The position numbers and the translations under genes are program-made. Positions 1 to 8,837 of a DNA stretch of 64,000 bases are shown here, piece by piece; the first letter of the stretch is position 1; each line of letters opens with the position of its first letter. Where the stretch lies: assembly GCF_003719295.1 (NCBI RefSeq), contig NZ_RFLW01000001.1, forward strand, positions 372,001 through 436,000, read 5' to 3'. The notes beneath the pieces are model-generated. The model was not told where the DNA came from. It did not search any database and saw only the letters and a program-made list of their open reading frames with translations. The stretch is from Haliea alexandrii. Its GTDB lineage: Bacteria; Pseudomonadota; Gammaproteobacteria; Pseudomonadales; Halieaceae.

Positions 1-1
1 G

Positions 2-697
2 AATTTCGGCCTGCACTTTCTGTCCTGGCGCCGGCGCAGCCTGGCGGGTTACCGGCAGGACTCGGAATCACGCTTTTTCCTTGGCGTCCTGCTGATCGGG
101 GTCGCCGTCACCTGCAGCTACCTTATCCTCACCGACACCCTGTCACTCAGCGACAGCCTGGTACACGGCCTGTTCCAGACCATATCCATCACCACGACAA
201 CCGGCTTTGCCACGCAGGACTTCGCCACCTGGCCCACCTTCCTGCCGATCATGCTCATCATGTTTTCCTTCATGGGCGGCTGTGTGGGTTCCACCGCGGG
301 CGGCATCAAGGCGGTGCGCCTGATGTTGATCGCCAAACAGGGCGTGCGCGAGCTCAAGCAACTGGTCCACCCGAAAGCGATAATTCCGCTGAAGATCGGC
401 AAACACCGGGTAGAAGCCTCGGTAGTCAGCGCCGTGTGGAGTTTTTTCGCGGTTTACATGTTCGTGTTCGTGACCGTGATGCTCGCCCTGCTGGGCACCG
501 GTATGGACTTCCTCACGGCATTTTCCGCGGTGGCGGCGTCGATCAACAACCTCGGCCCCGGGCTGGGGGACGTGGCGGCCAACTATGCGAGCATTACCCC
601 GGTGGCCAAGGGCCTGCTGTGCCTGGCCATGCTGCTGGGACGCCTGGAGATTTTCACGCTGCTGGTGCTGTTTACACCGATGTTCTGGCGCCTGTAA
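2..697 (+). CDS. trkH: TrkH-family potassium uptake protein (5' truncated)
   Basis: C-terminal part of a K+ translocating subunit of the Trk system in the inner membrane; the window starts inside the gene, so about half of a usual ~480-residue protein is missing. The frame is open from base 2. Visible signatures are the selectivity-filter loop TTTTGFAT, the following CVGSTAGGIK segment that forms the intramembrane gate, and the last P-loop INNLGPGLG, separated by hydrophobic helices. It ends with the family-typical MLLGRLEIFTLL helix. The TrkA partner is not in the window. The downstream gene converges from the other strand with a 10-bp gap and no clear terminator. Confidence 0.93.
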   Translation, partial: NFGLHFLSWRRRSLAGYRQDSESRFFLGVLLIGVAVTCSYLILTDTLSLSDSLVHGLFQTISITTTTGFATQDFATWPTFLPIMLIMFSFMGGCVGSTAGGIKAVRLMLIAKQGVRELKQLVHPKAIIPLKIGKHRVEASVVSAVWSFFAVYMFVFVTVMLALLGTGMDFLTAFSAVAASINNLGPGLGDVAANYASITPVAKGLLCLAMLLGRLEIFTLLVLFTPMFWRL

Positions 698-707
698 GCA
701 GCAGCGT

Positions 708-1472
708 TCAGTCGAAAATAGTGAGCAGACGCCGCAGCAAACCCAGCACCAGGTAGAAAAAACCCAGCGGCAACAGAATCGATTTCAGTACCAGCGACAT
801 CAACAGGTTGATCAGACTGGCGGCGAACTCACTGACCTGGTCGCCCAAGGCCTTGATCCGCTGGCGCACATCCAGCGCATCCAGGCCGCGCGCCGAGCCC
901 TCGGCGAAGGCACTGGCCTCATCCAGCTCGCTGTGAAACCCCTGCACGGACTGATACTGAGCCGCCTCGTTGTCCTTGAGAAAGACGGTGTCCACCCAGC
1001 CATTGGCCAGCACCACCAGCACCAGTGCGAAGCGCAGTACCGCCATCACCAGAAAAAAACGCCAGGCGATCGCGGCCTGACGCGCTGAGCCCCACAGTGC
1101 GGCTGCCAACCCCACCGCACCCAGCAGCGTGAGCAGGATATTGAAGCTGATGTGTGACACCACCAACAGCAGGATTTTCTGCAGGGCGAGGGCGCCGAGC
1201 GCCACCATCATCACCGCCGAAAAGCGCTCAATCAGGTCGTTCACCGGATCCAGCAACTCGCCCACGGTGAAAGTCAGCAAGAACGCATTCACCTCCGTAC
1301 CCTGCAGCAGCGACACCAGCGCATTGATGCCCCGTGCGGTGGCATAAATCGCGCCGGAGGCGACCAGCGCGGCGTCAAGATATTCCGTGGACACACGGTC
1401 CAGGGTACCGCTCCAGGCCACGGCGCACAGTGCCGGCACGGCCAACAGCAGTGCCCAAAGGTGCCGGTTCAC
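708..1472 (-). CDS. Hypothetical multi-pass membrane protein
   Basis: A 254-residue protein I do not recognise. It starts with a hydrophobic segment (about residues 5-20), has a hydrophobic block at about 88-130, another at 135-160 and a final one at 220-250; residues 165-215 form a polar, probably helical loop. Its ATG overlaps the stop of the upstream EEP-family gene in an ATGA arrangement, so the two are translationally coupled and probably act together at the inner membrane. No catalytic motif is visible. Confidence 0.75.
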   Translation of the reverse strand: MNRHLWALLLAVPALCAVAWSGTLDRVSTEYLDAALVASGAIYATARGINALVSLLQGTEVNAFLLTFTVGELLDPVNDLIERFSAVMMVALGALALQKILLLVVSHISFNILLTLLGAVGLAAALWGSARQAAIAWRFFLVMAVLRFALVLVVLANGWVDTVFLKDNEAAQYQSVQGFHSELDEASAFAEGSARGLDALDVRQRIKALGDQVSEFAASLINLLMSLVLKSILLPLGFFYLVLGLLRRLLTIFD

Positions 1473-2560
1473 AGCGCGTGCTTGCCGGGCATCGGCACAT
1501 CCGCCGCACTGACCTGTTTGGCCTCTGTGATCGAACGTGCCAACGCGTGGTCTTCGCGGGTGGCGTCCAGCCCTTCCTGATCGGCTCCGCGGGCCGGGGT
1601 AAATACCAGCTCGGTGAACAGCGCGAAATGATCGGAGCCGATCGGTGGCAGACGCCGCAGGGTACGCAGCGTGAAATGTGCGCTGTGAAACAGGTGGTCC
1701 AGCGGCCAGCGCAGGAAAGGATAGTCGGCGTGGAAGGTGTTGAACATGCCGCGCCCCACCCGGGGGTCCAGCAGACCGCTGATGGCGCGGAACAGACGAG
1801 TAGTGGCAGACCAGGCCACATCGTTGAGGTCACCCGTCACAACCACCGGCAGGCGGCTGTCCACCACGCTGCGCGCCACCATCACCAACTCCGCATCACG
1901 CTCGGCCGACTCGGGGTTCTCCGTAGGGCTGGGGGGTGCGGGGTGCAGGAAATGCAGCCGCACCTTGTCGCCGGAGCGCAGGGTGACCACCGCGTGCATT
2001 GAGGGAATGCCGTCTTCAACCAGATACTCGATGCTCGTATCGTCCATGGGCAGACGGGAATACACGTGCATCCCGTAAAAGTTGTCCAGCGGACACTTCA
2101 GGCTGTGGGGCATCACCGGCTCCAGCATGTCAAGCTGGTCCTGCCACCACTGGTCCGACTCCAGCGTTACCAGCACATCCGGTTGACAAGCTTGCACCAG
2201 CTGCAACAGGGGCTGTGCGTTGCGGTTGGTGGCCAGCACATTGGCCGTCATGATGCCCAACCGCACGCTGGGGTCGTCATTGCGCGCGGGTTTGACCTCT
2301 TTGCGCCAGAGCGGGGTGTAGGGCGCTATCCACCAGAGCTGCCAGAGCAGGCAGGCCGCGGTCACCGCCAGCAACCCCCAGCTCACGGGCGCGGTGAGCG
2401 CCAGCAGCGTGCACTGCGCCAGCAACAACAGCACGGCGGCAACCGCCAGCAGCAGGCGCGGAAAGTCCATCCCGCGCACCAGCCAATGCGGATGGCGCCA
2501 CAGCGGCAGCAGCGTGGCAAGAAGCAGTAGCAGGGTCGCGGCAGCGAGGGTCATCGTCAT
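1469..2560 (-). CDS. Endonuclease/exonuclease/phosphatase (EEP) family membrane protein
   Basis: A 363-residue protein with three N-terminal transmembrane helices (about 5-21, 34-55, 58-78) followed by an EEP hydrolase domain. EEP hallmarks are visible in order: IMTANVLATN (metal-site Asn), TLESDQWW (metal-binding Glu), VVVTGDLND (catalytic Asp-Asn) and GSDHFALF (catalytic Asp-His). By family knowledge this is a metal-dependent phosphodiesterase or phosphatase facing the periplasm; substrate cannot be told. It overlaps the downstream membrane-protein gene by an ATGA, forming a two-gene unit. Confidence 0.85.
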   Translation of the reverse strand: MTMTLAAATLLLLLATLLPLWRHPHWLVRGMDFPRLLLAVAAVLLLLAQCTLLALTAPVSWGLLAVTAACLLWQLWWIAPYTPLWRKEVKPARNDDPSVRLGIMTANVLATNRNAQPLLQLVQACQPDVLVTLESDQWWQDQLDMLEPVMPHSLKCPLDNFYGMHVYSRLPMDDTSIEYLVEDGIPSMHAVVTLRSGDKVRLHFLHPAPPSPTENPESAERDAELVMVARSVVDSRLPVVVTGDLNDVAWSATTRLFRAISGLLDPRVGRGMFNTFHADYPFLRWPLDHLFHSAHFTLRTLRRLPPIGSDHFALFTELVFTPARGADQEGLDATREDHALARSITEAKQVSAADVPMPGKHAL

Positions 2561-2597
2561 GGCAGCTGTCTCGAAGGGTTAGGCCCACAGGGCCGGC

Positions 2598-3383
2598 CTA
2601 TTTGCGCGAGCGTGTAATCAATTCGTACGCCGCGGTGATTTCCTGCGACTTCTCGGTGGCAACCTTGAGCATATCGTCCGGTACACCCTGGGCGATGAGC
2701 TTGTCCGGGTGATTTTCGCTCATCAGCTTGCGGTACGCTTTTTTGAGGTCGCGATCATTCACCTCCGGGCTTACCCCCAGCGCCGCATAGGCCGCCTGCA
2801 AGCGGTCCGGCCCGGCGGGCTGTGCACCACCACCCTGGTGGAACTGGCCCTGCGCCTGTGCCATGCGCAGCAGCTGCTCAACGTGGGCCGGGCTGAAGCC
2901 CAGCAACCCGGCGATGTTGTCGAGCACGCGCCGTTCCACAGCTTCAATGCCATGGTCCACCACCGCGAGAGACACCAGGAACATGAGCAGGGTCTGGCGC
3001 AGCGCCATCTGACGGCCGCAAACGGCCTGGAAGCCGGCAACACAGGCTGCCACATCAAACGCCGGTTCCGCGCCGCGCTTGAACAGTTCAATGGCGCGCT
3101 GGCGCTGGGCACTGGTCAGGCCCATCTGCCGGATAATCATTTCGGTGTGATCGATCTCGCCCTTGGAAATGCGACCATCGGCCTTGGCCAGGTGGCCCAA
3201 CAGCAGGAAGATGGTCTCGAAGAACCGCTCCTTGATGCGCGCGATATTCTCGGGCGAATGCGCTTCCATGGTGCGACGCAAGCCGCGGTCAAACTGGTGG
3301 CCGAGAAACAGGCCAACCAAAAGGCCGATGGGACCACCAAGCAACAGGCCGAGCAGGCCCGCCACCACTTTGCCGTAAAACAT
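2598..3383 (-). CDS. djlA: Co-chaperone DjlA (membrane-anchored DnaJ-like protein)
   Basis: Inner-membrane co-chaperone that stimulates DnaK. The protein starts with a single glycine-rich transmembrane segment (about residues 6-25), carries a TerB-like helical domain in the middle and ends with a J domain containing the HPD motif in SENHPDKLIAQG and the closing QEITAAYELI helix. The frame stays open 20 codons further upstream, but ATG 3383 is preferred because an AGGAG ribosome site sits just before it and because DjlA proteins begin with the membrane anchor. The resulting 261 residues match the family length. It diverges from glyQ. Confidence 0.93.
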   Translation of the reverse strand: MFYGKVVAGLLGLLLGGPIGLLVGLFLGHQFDRGLRRTMEAHSPENIARIKERFFETIFLLLGHLAKADGRISKGEIDHTEMIIRQMGLTSAQRQRAIELFKRGAEPAFDVAACVAGFQAVCGRQMALRQTLLMFLVSLAVVDHGIEAVERRVLDNIAGLLGFSPAHVEQLLRMAQAQGQFHQGGGAQPAGPDRLQAAYAALGVSPEVNDRDLKKAYRKLMSENHPDKLIAQGVPDDMLKVATEKSQEITAAYELITRSRK

Positions 3384-3418
3384 ACTGCTCCTGCGGCCGG
3401 CTCGCGGGGCCGGCGTGA

Positions 3419-3448
3419 CTGACGAGAACAAGGAAGCCCGCATATAAT
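3419..3448 (+). promoter_or_regulatory. Likely sigma-70 promoter of glyQS
   Basis: CTGACG at 3419-3424 and a perfect TATAAT at 3443-3448 are separated by 18 bp. The sequence after the -10 is GCGGGC, a GC-rich discriminator of the kind linked to ppGpp (stringent) control. The same 12-mer TATAATGCGGGC recurs in the atp promoter at 44862. Confidence 0.6.
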
Positions 3449-3455
3449 GCGGGCT
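3435..3455. repeat. Perfect palindrome over the glyQS -10 box
   Basis: AGCCCGCAT at 3435-3443 is the exact reverse complement of ATGCGGGCT at 3447-3455, with a 3-bp centre. It covers the -10 box of the presumed glyQS promoter in the djlA-glyQ divergent spacer. It may be an operator; as RNA it could fold into a 9-bp hairpin if transcription starts upstream. Confidence 0.55.
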
Positions 3456-3507
3456 GAAGTGGCTGTATACTACCCAGCTTTTTTGCGAACCGCGAACAGG
3501 TGTTGCC

Positions 3508-4452
3508 GTGTCTCCAGCTCCATTGTCCTTTCAGGACCTGATTCTCACCCTGCAGCAATTCTGGGCCGAGCAGGGTTGTGTGATCCTGCAGCCACTGGAT
3601 ATGGAGGTGGGTGCAGGAACGTTTCACCCCGCCACTTTCCTGCGCGCCATTGGTCCCGAAAGTTGGAACGCCGCCTACGTTCAGCCGAGCCGGCGGCCCA
3701 CCGATGGCCGCTACGGCGAAAACCCCAACCGGCTGCAGCACTACTACCAGTTCCAGGTGATCATGAAGCCCTCGCCGGCTTCCTTTCAGGAATTGTACCT
3801 GCAGTCGCTGCAGGCACTGGGTATCGACACCGGTATACACGATGTCCGTTTCGTCGAGGACAACTGGGAATCCCCGACGCTGGGCGCCTGGGGCTTGGGC
3901 TGGGAGGTCTGGCTGAATGGCATGGAGGTCACCCAGTTTACCTATTTCCAGCAGGCCGGCGGACTGGAGTGTTATCCCGTAAGCGGCGAGATCACCTACG
4001 GGCTGGAGCGCATTGCCATGTACCTGCAGGGCGTGGACAGCATTTACGACCTGGTGTGGACCCGCGGGCCTTCCGGCACCGTGAGTTACGGCGACGTGTT
4101 CCACCAGAACGAAGTGGAGATGTCGCGCTACAACTTCGAGGAGGCCGACACAGACTGGCTGTTCGCCCAGTTCGACCACTGCGAGAATGAAGCCCAGCGC
4201 CTCATCGACGGCAATCTGCCCTTGCCGGCGTACGAGATGGTGATGAAGGCATCGCACACGTTCAACCTGCTCGATGCACGCCACGCCATTTCCGTCACCG
4301 AGCGGCAGCGCTACATTCTGCGCGTGCGCACGCTGGCGCGCGGTGTGGCACAGGCCTACTTCGATGCGCGTGCCGCGCTCGGCTTTCCCCTGGCCGAGGA
4401 GGCACTGCGACAGGAAGTACTCGCCAACACCCGGCAGGAGGCACAGGCATGA
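3508..4452 (+). CDS. glyQ: Glycyl-tRNA synthetase alpha subunit
   Basis: Catalytic alpha subunit of the bacterial alpha2beta2 glycyl-tRNA synthetase, which charges tRNA-Gly in the cytoplasm. The 314 residues open with [17 protein letters not shown] and contain [37 protein letters not shown] and the QQAGGLEC segment, all highly conserved in GlyQ. The start is GTG at 3508 after an AGG-type ribosome site; no in-frame ATG precedes it usefully. The stop overlaps the glyS ATG (ATGA, 4449-4452), which couples synthesis of the two subunits. Confidence 0.97.
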   Translation: MSPAPLSFQDLILTLQQFWAEQGCVILQPLDMEVGAGTFHPATFLRAIGPESWNAAYVQPSRRPTDGRYGENPNRLQHYYQFQVIMKPSPASFQELYLQSLQALGIDTGIHDVRFVEDNWESPTLGAWGLGWEVWLNGMEVTQFTYFQQAGGLECYPVSGEITYGLERIAMYLQGVDSIYDLVWTRGPSGTVSYGDVFHQNEVEMSRYNFEEADTDWLFAQFDHCENEAQRLIDGNLPLPAYEMVMKASHTFNLLDARHAISVTERQRYILRVRTLARGVAQAYFDARAALGFPLAEEALRQEVLANTRQEAQA

Positions 4453-6536
4453 GCCAGACGGACACACTGCTGGTAGAGCTGGGTACCGAAGAGCTCCCGC
4501 CCAAAGCACTCAGAGCGCTGGGCACGGCCTTCCGCGACGGCATTGTTGCCGGGCTGGCACAGCGCGGCCTTGAACACGGCGCGGTGCAGTGGTTTGCCTC
4601 ACCGCGCAGGCTGGCGGTACTGATTGACGCGGTGGCCCTGCAGGCGCCCGATCGCGAGCAGGAGGTTCAGGGGCCGCCAGCCGACAAGGCCCGGGACGCG
4701 CAGGGCAACTGGACACCGGCCGCCCTCGGTTTCGCCCGCAAGCAGGGCCTGGAACCGGACGCACTCTCGGTGGTCGACACACCCAAGGGGCCGCGCTTGT
4801 GTCTGCGCACCACGCTACGCGGGGCGCAGTTGCGCGCTGACTTCAACGACATCATTCACGCGAGTATCCGTGAGCTGCCCATTCCCAAGCGCATGCGCTG
4901 GGGTGCCAGCAGGGTGGAGTTTGTGCGCCCGGTACACTGGGTGGTTGCCATGCTGGGCAGTGAATCCGATTTCGGTTCGGTGCTGGGCCTGCCGACCGGC
5001 AACACAACCCGTGGACACCGTTTCCACAGCAGCGGCGAGATCCGCTTGCAGCGCCCGCAGGAGTATGTGGAGAAACTCGCCGCGGCGAAGGTGATTGCAG
5101 ATTTCGATGAACGCCAGGCGATGATCCGCGCGCAAATCGAAGTGGAGGCGAGTGCACTGCAGGCGCAGGCGGTTATCGACCCCGACCTGCTCGACGAAGT
5201 CACGGGACTGGTGGAATGGCCGGTCGCCCTCACGGGTAACTTCGAGTCGCGATTCCTCAGCGTGCCTGCCGAGGCGCTGGTGTCCTCCATGAAAGAACAC
5301 CAGAAATATTTCCACCTGGTAGACGCCGACGGCGCCCTGCTGCCGCACTTCATCACCCTGTGCAATATCGAAAGCACTGACCCGGCACAGGTGATTGCGG
5401 GCAATGAAAGGGTGATCCGCCCCCGCTTGAGCGATGCCGCTTTCTTTTTTGAAACCGACAAGAAGCAAAGCCTGTATTCCCGGCTCGACGGGCTGCGTAA
5501 CATCGTTTTCCAGCAAAAACTGGGCTCGCTGTATGATAAATCACAACGCGTAGCGCGGCTGGCCGGGGAACTCGCTGCCCTGCTGGGCAGCAACGCAACG
5601 GATGCACAGCGGGCAGGCCTGCTGTGCAAAGCCGACCTCGGCACGCAGATGGTGCTGGAGTTCGCCGACATGCAGGGCATCGCCGGGGCCTATTACGCAC
5701 GCCACGATGGTGAATCCGAGAATGTGGCCGCCGCGGTGGAGGAGCACTACTGGCCGCGCTATGCAGGTGACCGCTTGCCAACCGGGCTTACCGCGGCGGC
5801 GGTGGGTGTAGCGGACCGGCTGGATACCCTCATGGGTATTTTCGGTATCGGCCAGCCGCCCACCGGCTCGCGCGACCCCTTTGCACTGCGCCGTGCATCA
5901 CTCGCGGTGTTGCGCATTCTGGTCGAGAAAGAGCTGGACCTGGATTTGCGTACCTGCCTGGCACTGGCGGCAGACGGTTATGCTCCGGGAACGCTGCTGG
6001 AAGGTACCGCAGACCAGGTGCTGGACTACATGCTGGAGCGCTTCCGGGCCTGGTATGAAGAGCTGGATATCCCCGCGGAAGTCTTCCGCGCAGTGAGCGC
6101 CAACAAACCCGGCAGGCCCCTTGATATACAACGTCGAGTACTGGCCGTGCACGCCTTCAGCCGGCTGCCCGAGGCGGCGGCGCTGGCGGCCGCCAACAAG
6201 CGGGTAGGCAACATCCTGGACAAGCTGGAGGCCGGATTTGCCTTCGGCGAGGCCCGTGACGACCTGCTGCAGGACCCGGCGGAGCAGGCCCTGGCGGAAA
6301 ATCTGGCCACCCTCGGCAGCACCAGCGAAGCACACCTGGCGGCGGGCGCCTACAGCGAAGCGCTGTCCTGCCTGGCCGCACTGCAGGGTCCCGTCGATGC
6401 GTTCTTCGACGACGTAATGGTGAATACCGAGGACACTGCCCTGCGCAACAACCGCCTGAACCTGCTGCACAGTCTGCGCGAGCGCTTCCTGCGCGTGGCG
6501 GATATCTCGCTGCTGGCGGTGCCGCGGCAGAGCTAG
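4449..6536 (+). CDS. glyS: Glycyl-tRNA synthetase beta subunit
   Basis: Beta subunit of the tetrameric glycyl-tRNA synthetase, needed for tRNA recognition. The 695 residues match the family length. Conserved features include the opening [31 protein letters not shown], the SMKEHQKYF segment and [18 protein letters not shown], and a C-terminal anticodon-binding-like helical region ending in [14 protein letters not shown]. Overlaps the end of glyQ by four bases and is followed closely by rmuC. Confidence 0.97.
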   Translation: MSQTDTLLVELGTEELPPKALRALGTAFRDGIVAGLAQRGLEHGAVQWFASPRRLAVLIDAVALQAPDREQEVQGPPADKARDAQGNWTPAALGFARKQGLEPDALSVVDTPKGPRLCLRTTLRGAQLRADFNDIIHASIRELPIPKRMRWGASRVEFVRPVHWVVAMLGSESDFGSVLGLPTGNTTRGHRFHSSGEIRLQRPQEYVEKLAAAKVIADFDERQAMIRAQIEVEASALQAQAVIDPDLLDEVTGLVEWPVALTGNFESRFLSVPAEALVSSMKEHQKYFHLVDADGALLPHFITLCNIESTDPAQVIAGNERVIRPRLSDAAFFFETDKKQSLYSRLDGLRNIVFQQKLGSLYDKSQRVARLAGELAALLGSNATDAQRAGLLCKADLGTQMVLEFADMQGIAGAYYARHDGESENVAAAVEEHYWPRYAGDRLPTGLTAAAVGVADRLDTLMGIFGIGQPPTGSRDPFALRRASLAVLRILVEKELDLDLRTCLALAADGYAPGTLLEGTADQVLDYMLERFRAWYEELDIPAEVFRAVSANKPGRPLDIQRRVLAVHAFSRLPEAAALAAANKRVGNILDKLEAGFAFGEARDDLLQDPAEQALAENLATLGSTSEAHLAAGAYSEALSCLAALQGPVDAFFDDVMVNTEDTALRNNRLNLLHSLRERFLRVADISLLAVPRQS

Positions 6537-6590
6537 CGGAGGTCGCCCATCAGCCCCCTGGAAAGCCCCTGGTTACTGCCCGCTGTCGGC

Positions 6591-7892
6591 ATGCTTGGCG
6601 GCTTGACCGCGGGCCTGATTGCGGCCTTGCTGTGGCGGTTGCGGCTGCACCGCCAGCAACAGGCGGAACAGGCGCAACAGCTGGCCCAGCTGGGACAGCG
6701 CCATCAGAGCCTGCGCAGCGAGTACGACCGCCTGCTCAGCCGTCAGCGGGAGCAGGCACGCCAGCACGCCGCACAACTGGAGCTCCTCAACAGCAACCGG
6801 GACCAGTTGAAGCTGGAATTCGAACACCTGGCCCACCGTATCTTCGAGGCGCGCGGACGTCAGTTCACCGACAACAGCAAGGCGGAGCTGGGGCAACTGC
6901 TGCAGCCCTTTCGCGAGCAGATCAGCCACTTCCAGCAGCGCATTGATCGCGTGCACTCGGAGTCCGTGCAGGGGCAGGCGGCCCTTGAGGCCGAGCTGCG
7001 CAAGGTGCTGGAGATCGGCCTGGCCATGAGCACCCAGGCGAGCAACCTCGCCTCGGCACTCAAGGGCGACAAGAAAACCACCGGAAACTGGGGCGAGGCT
7101 CAACTGGAGCGCACGCTGGAAGCGGCTGGGCTGTTACCCGATGAACACTACGTCCTGCAGGCGGCACTGCGCGACGACCAGGGCCGGCGTCGACTACCCG
7201 ATGCCCTCATCCTGCTGCCCGACAACCGTCATCTGGTAGTGGACAGCAAGGTGTCGCTAGTGGACTACGAAGCGGCGGTTGCCGCAGACACCGAGGCGGA
7301 GCGCGACGCGCGTCTGAACGCCCACGGGCGTGCGGTGCGCCAACACATCGACGACCTCGCGGGCAAAGAGTACGCCAACCTGCCGGGCCTGGGCAGCCCG
7401 GATTTTGTGCTTATGTTCATGCCGATTGAACCCGCCTGGATTGAGGCGATGCGGCACAACCGCGACCTCTTCGGCTACGGCTATCAGCGGGGCGTGGTGC
7501 TGGTGTCACATAGCACATTGATGCCGGTGCTGCGCACGGTCGCCAATCTGTGGATTGTGGAGCGCAGCAACCGCGAGGCACAGGAAATCAGCCGCAGTGC
7601 CGGTGACCTCTACAATCAGGTCTGTACGGTGGCCGAGCGTCTGCAGCGTTTGGGTAACACGTTGCAAACCGCAGCCAATCAATACAACAGCACGGTCCTC
7701 GGCCTCAGCGGGCGGCAGGGTCTGGCGGGCAAGGTCGATCGTTTCCAGCACCTGTCTACAGCCACCAGCAAGACGATGCCCACGCTGGACCCGCTGCATC
7801 TGGATATCGACGTGGACCGGCTTACCGCTATCGACCGCGGCTCGCGCACGGATGACCCGGCACCGGAAAACGGCGATGAAAGCGCGGAGTAG
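6591..7892 (+). CDS. rmuC: RmuC-family DNA recombination protein
   Basis: RmuC proteins limit inversions and recombination at repeats; they combine an N-terminal membrane segment, a long coiled coil and a nuclease-like domain. Here a hydrophobic start is followed by a Gln/Glu/Arg-rich coiled coil (about residues 20-130) and the RmuC domain with GNWGEAQLERTLEAAGL, VVDSKVSLVDYE and FMPIEPAWIEA. ATG 6591 is the first canonical start, but it leaves only about 15 hydrophobic residues and has no ribosome site. A GGAGG at 6538-6542 lies 6 bp before an in-frame ATC at 6549, which would add 14 residues and complete the membrane helix; the true start may be there. Confidence 0.9.
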   Translation: MLGGLTAGLIAALLWRLRLHRQQQAEQAQQLAQLGQRHQSLRSEYDRLLSRQREQARQHAAQLELLNSNRDQLKLEFEHLAHRIFEARGRQFTDNSKAELGQLLQPFREQISHFQQRIDRVHSESVQGQAALEAELRKVLEIGLAMSTQASNLASALKGDKKTTGNWGEAQLERTLEAAGLLPDEHYVLQAALRDDQGRRRLPDALILLPDNRHLVVDSKVSLVDYEAAVAADTEAERDARLNAHGRAVRQHIDDLAGKEYANLPGLGSPDFVLMFMPIEPAWIEAMRHNRDLFGYGYQRGVVLVSHSTLMPVLRTVANLWIVERSNREAQEISRSAGDLYNQVCTVAERLQRLGNTLQTAANQYNSTVLGLSGRQGLAGKVDRFQHLSTATSKTMPTLDPLHLDIDVDRLTAIDRGSRTDDPAPENGDESAE

Positions 7893-8228
7893 TCAGGCCG
7901 CATCATCCGCCGGGCGGCGCTCACCATTGCGAGCCACCATTCGAATGGTGCGCTGACAGGTTTCCAGCCAGGTGGCCGCCGGCTCGGTTTTCAGTACCCG
8001 TACGCAGCCACGCTCCGTAACGCAGGCAATACTCGTTTTATTCGGGGTCCAGTCGCCCTCGGAGAGGCGCGGTTTCCGCTTGCTGTAAAACCAGAGTCCG
8101 CGACGATCCTGCATAACATAGCGCGCGTCTTCAGGCAGGAAGACCTTGCGCCCGTCAATCACCGCAAAGACTTCCAGGTCATCCCGCTGGCTGGACCCCA
8201 ATGTGGCCGTAGGTGTGATAGTAAACAT
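7893..8228 (-). CDS. Hypothetical protein
   Basis: A small soluble protein of 111 residues if started at ATG 8228 (the frame is open 30 codons further, to 8318). I do not recognise it. It contains a basic and aromatic stretch, RRGLWFYSKRKPRLSEGDW, and four cysteines or fewer without a metal-site spacing. The stop abuts the stop of rmuC, so the two genes converge without a spacer. Start choice is based on composition after the ATG, not on a strong ribosome site. Confidence 0.6.
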   Translation of the reverse strand: MFTITPTATLGSSQRDDLEVFAVIDGRKVFLPEDARYVMQDRRGLWFYSKRKPRLSEGDWTPNKTSIACVTERGCVRVLKTEPAATWLETCQRTIRMVARNGERRPADDAA

Positions 8229-8341
8229 GGCTGCGCCCCCCGCAATGAACTGAAATTTCTTCCGACGCTGCACAATGGCAACGCGCCCAGTTATAGGCAG
8301 GCAGCCCGGACCTGACAATGCGCGGAAAAGCGATTTTTCGT

Positions 8342-8359
8342 CACATTTGGAAAAATGTG
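8342..8359. repeat. Short perfect inverted repeat between two - strand genes
   Basis: CACATTT (8342-8348) and AAATGTG (8353-8359) are exact reverse complements around GGAA. It lies in the 224-bp AT-richer gap between the ChpC-like gene and the small hypothetical gene, so it could be an operator for the hypothetical gene or a weak end-of-operon hairpin. No T tract follows on the - strand. Confidence 0.35.
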
Positions 8360-8452
8360 GTGTTTTCCGCCCAATTATTTACGTGGAAGGGGTTTTCGGT
8401 GAGGAAAATGGGGGCTTTTTGTGCCATTTCTTTACATGGCGGTGATGTGCAC

Positions 8453-8836
8453 TCAACCCTCTCGCGGCAGATCTGACTCCGCCGCAAGCAGGTCAGGGAC
8501 CTGGCAGCGCCGTTCATCAATCAGGGCCACAGGCACCGCGTCTTCGGTCAATGCATCGGTCAGCTGGTCTGCGGTAAGACGGCGGTACACCAGTGGCAGA
8601 GGGCCCAACGGCAGGGCCCAGTAGCGGACATCCTGCCCCTGTAACACCGCATAGACCCGGGCCGACTGGGCGGCGCCGAGCACTGGAATCGCCGCGCCGC
8701 GCCAAACCAATGTCTGCGAGGAGACTTCGGGCACCGCGACGACCTCTGCCAGGCAATTCAACGGCAGCACCCAAGTGGTGCCATCGACACGCGGCAGCAG
8801 CACGCTGGGTACACCGTTATCGGCCTGGGCCTCCAT
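8453..8836 (-). CDS. chpC: CheW-like protein (ChpC-like adaptor)
   Basis: A 127-residue single CheW-like domain protein, last gene of the - strand chemosensory cluster. The pattern VDGTTWVLPLNCLAEVV, then VWRGAAIPVL, then QGQDVRYWALPLGPLPLVYRRL follows the CheW fold. By analogy with the Pseudomonas Pil-Chp cluster, ChpC is an auxiliary adaptor linking receptor inputs to the ChpA kinase. It starts one base after the stop of the ChpA kinase gene. The symbol is assigned from position and fold, not from a close sequence match. Confidence 0.7.
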   Translation of the reverse strand: MEAQADNGVPSVLLPRVDGTTWVLPLNCLAEVVAVPEVSSQTLVWRGAAIPVLGAAQSARVYAVLQGQDVRYWALPLGPLPLVYRRLTADQLTDALTEDAVPVALIDERRCQVPDLLAAESDLPREG

Positions 8837-8837
8837 A

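Noticed and set aside
3289-4509. A 406-codon antisense frame over glyQ and the djlA start
   Set aside because: It overlaps the conserved glyQ sequence on the other strand and has no recognisable domain.
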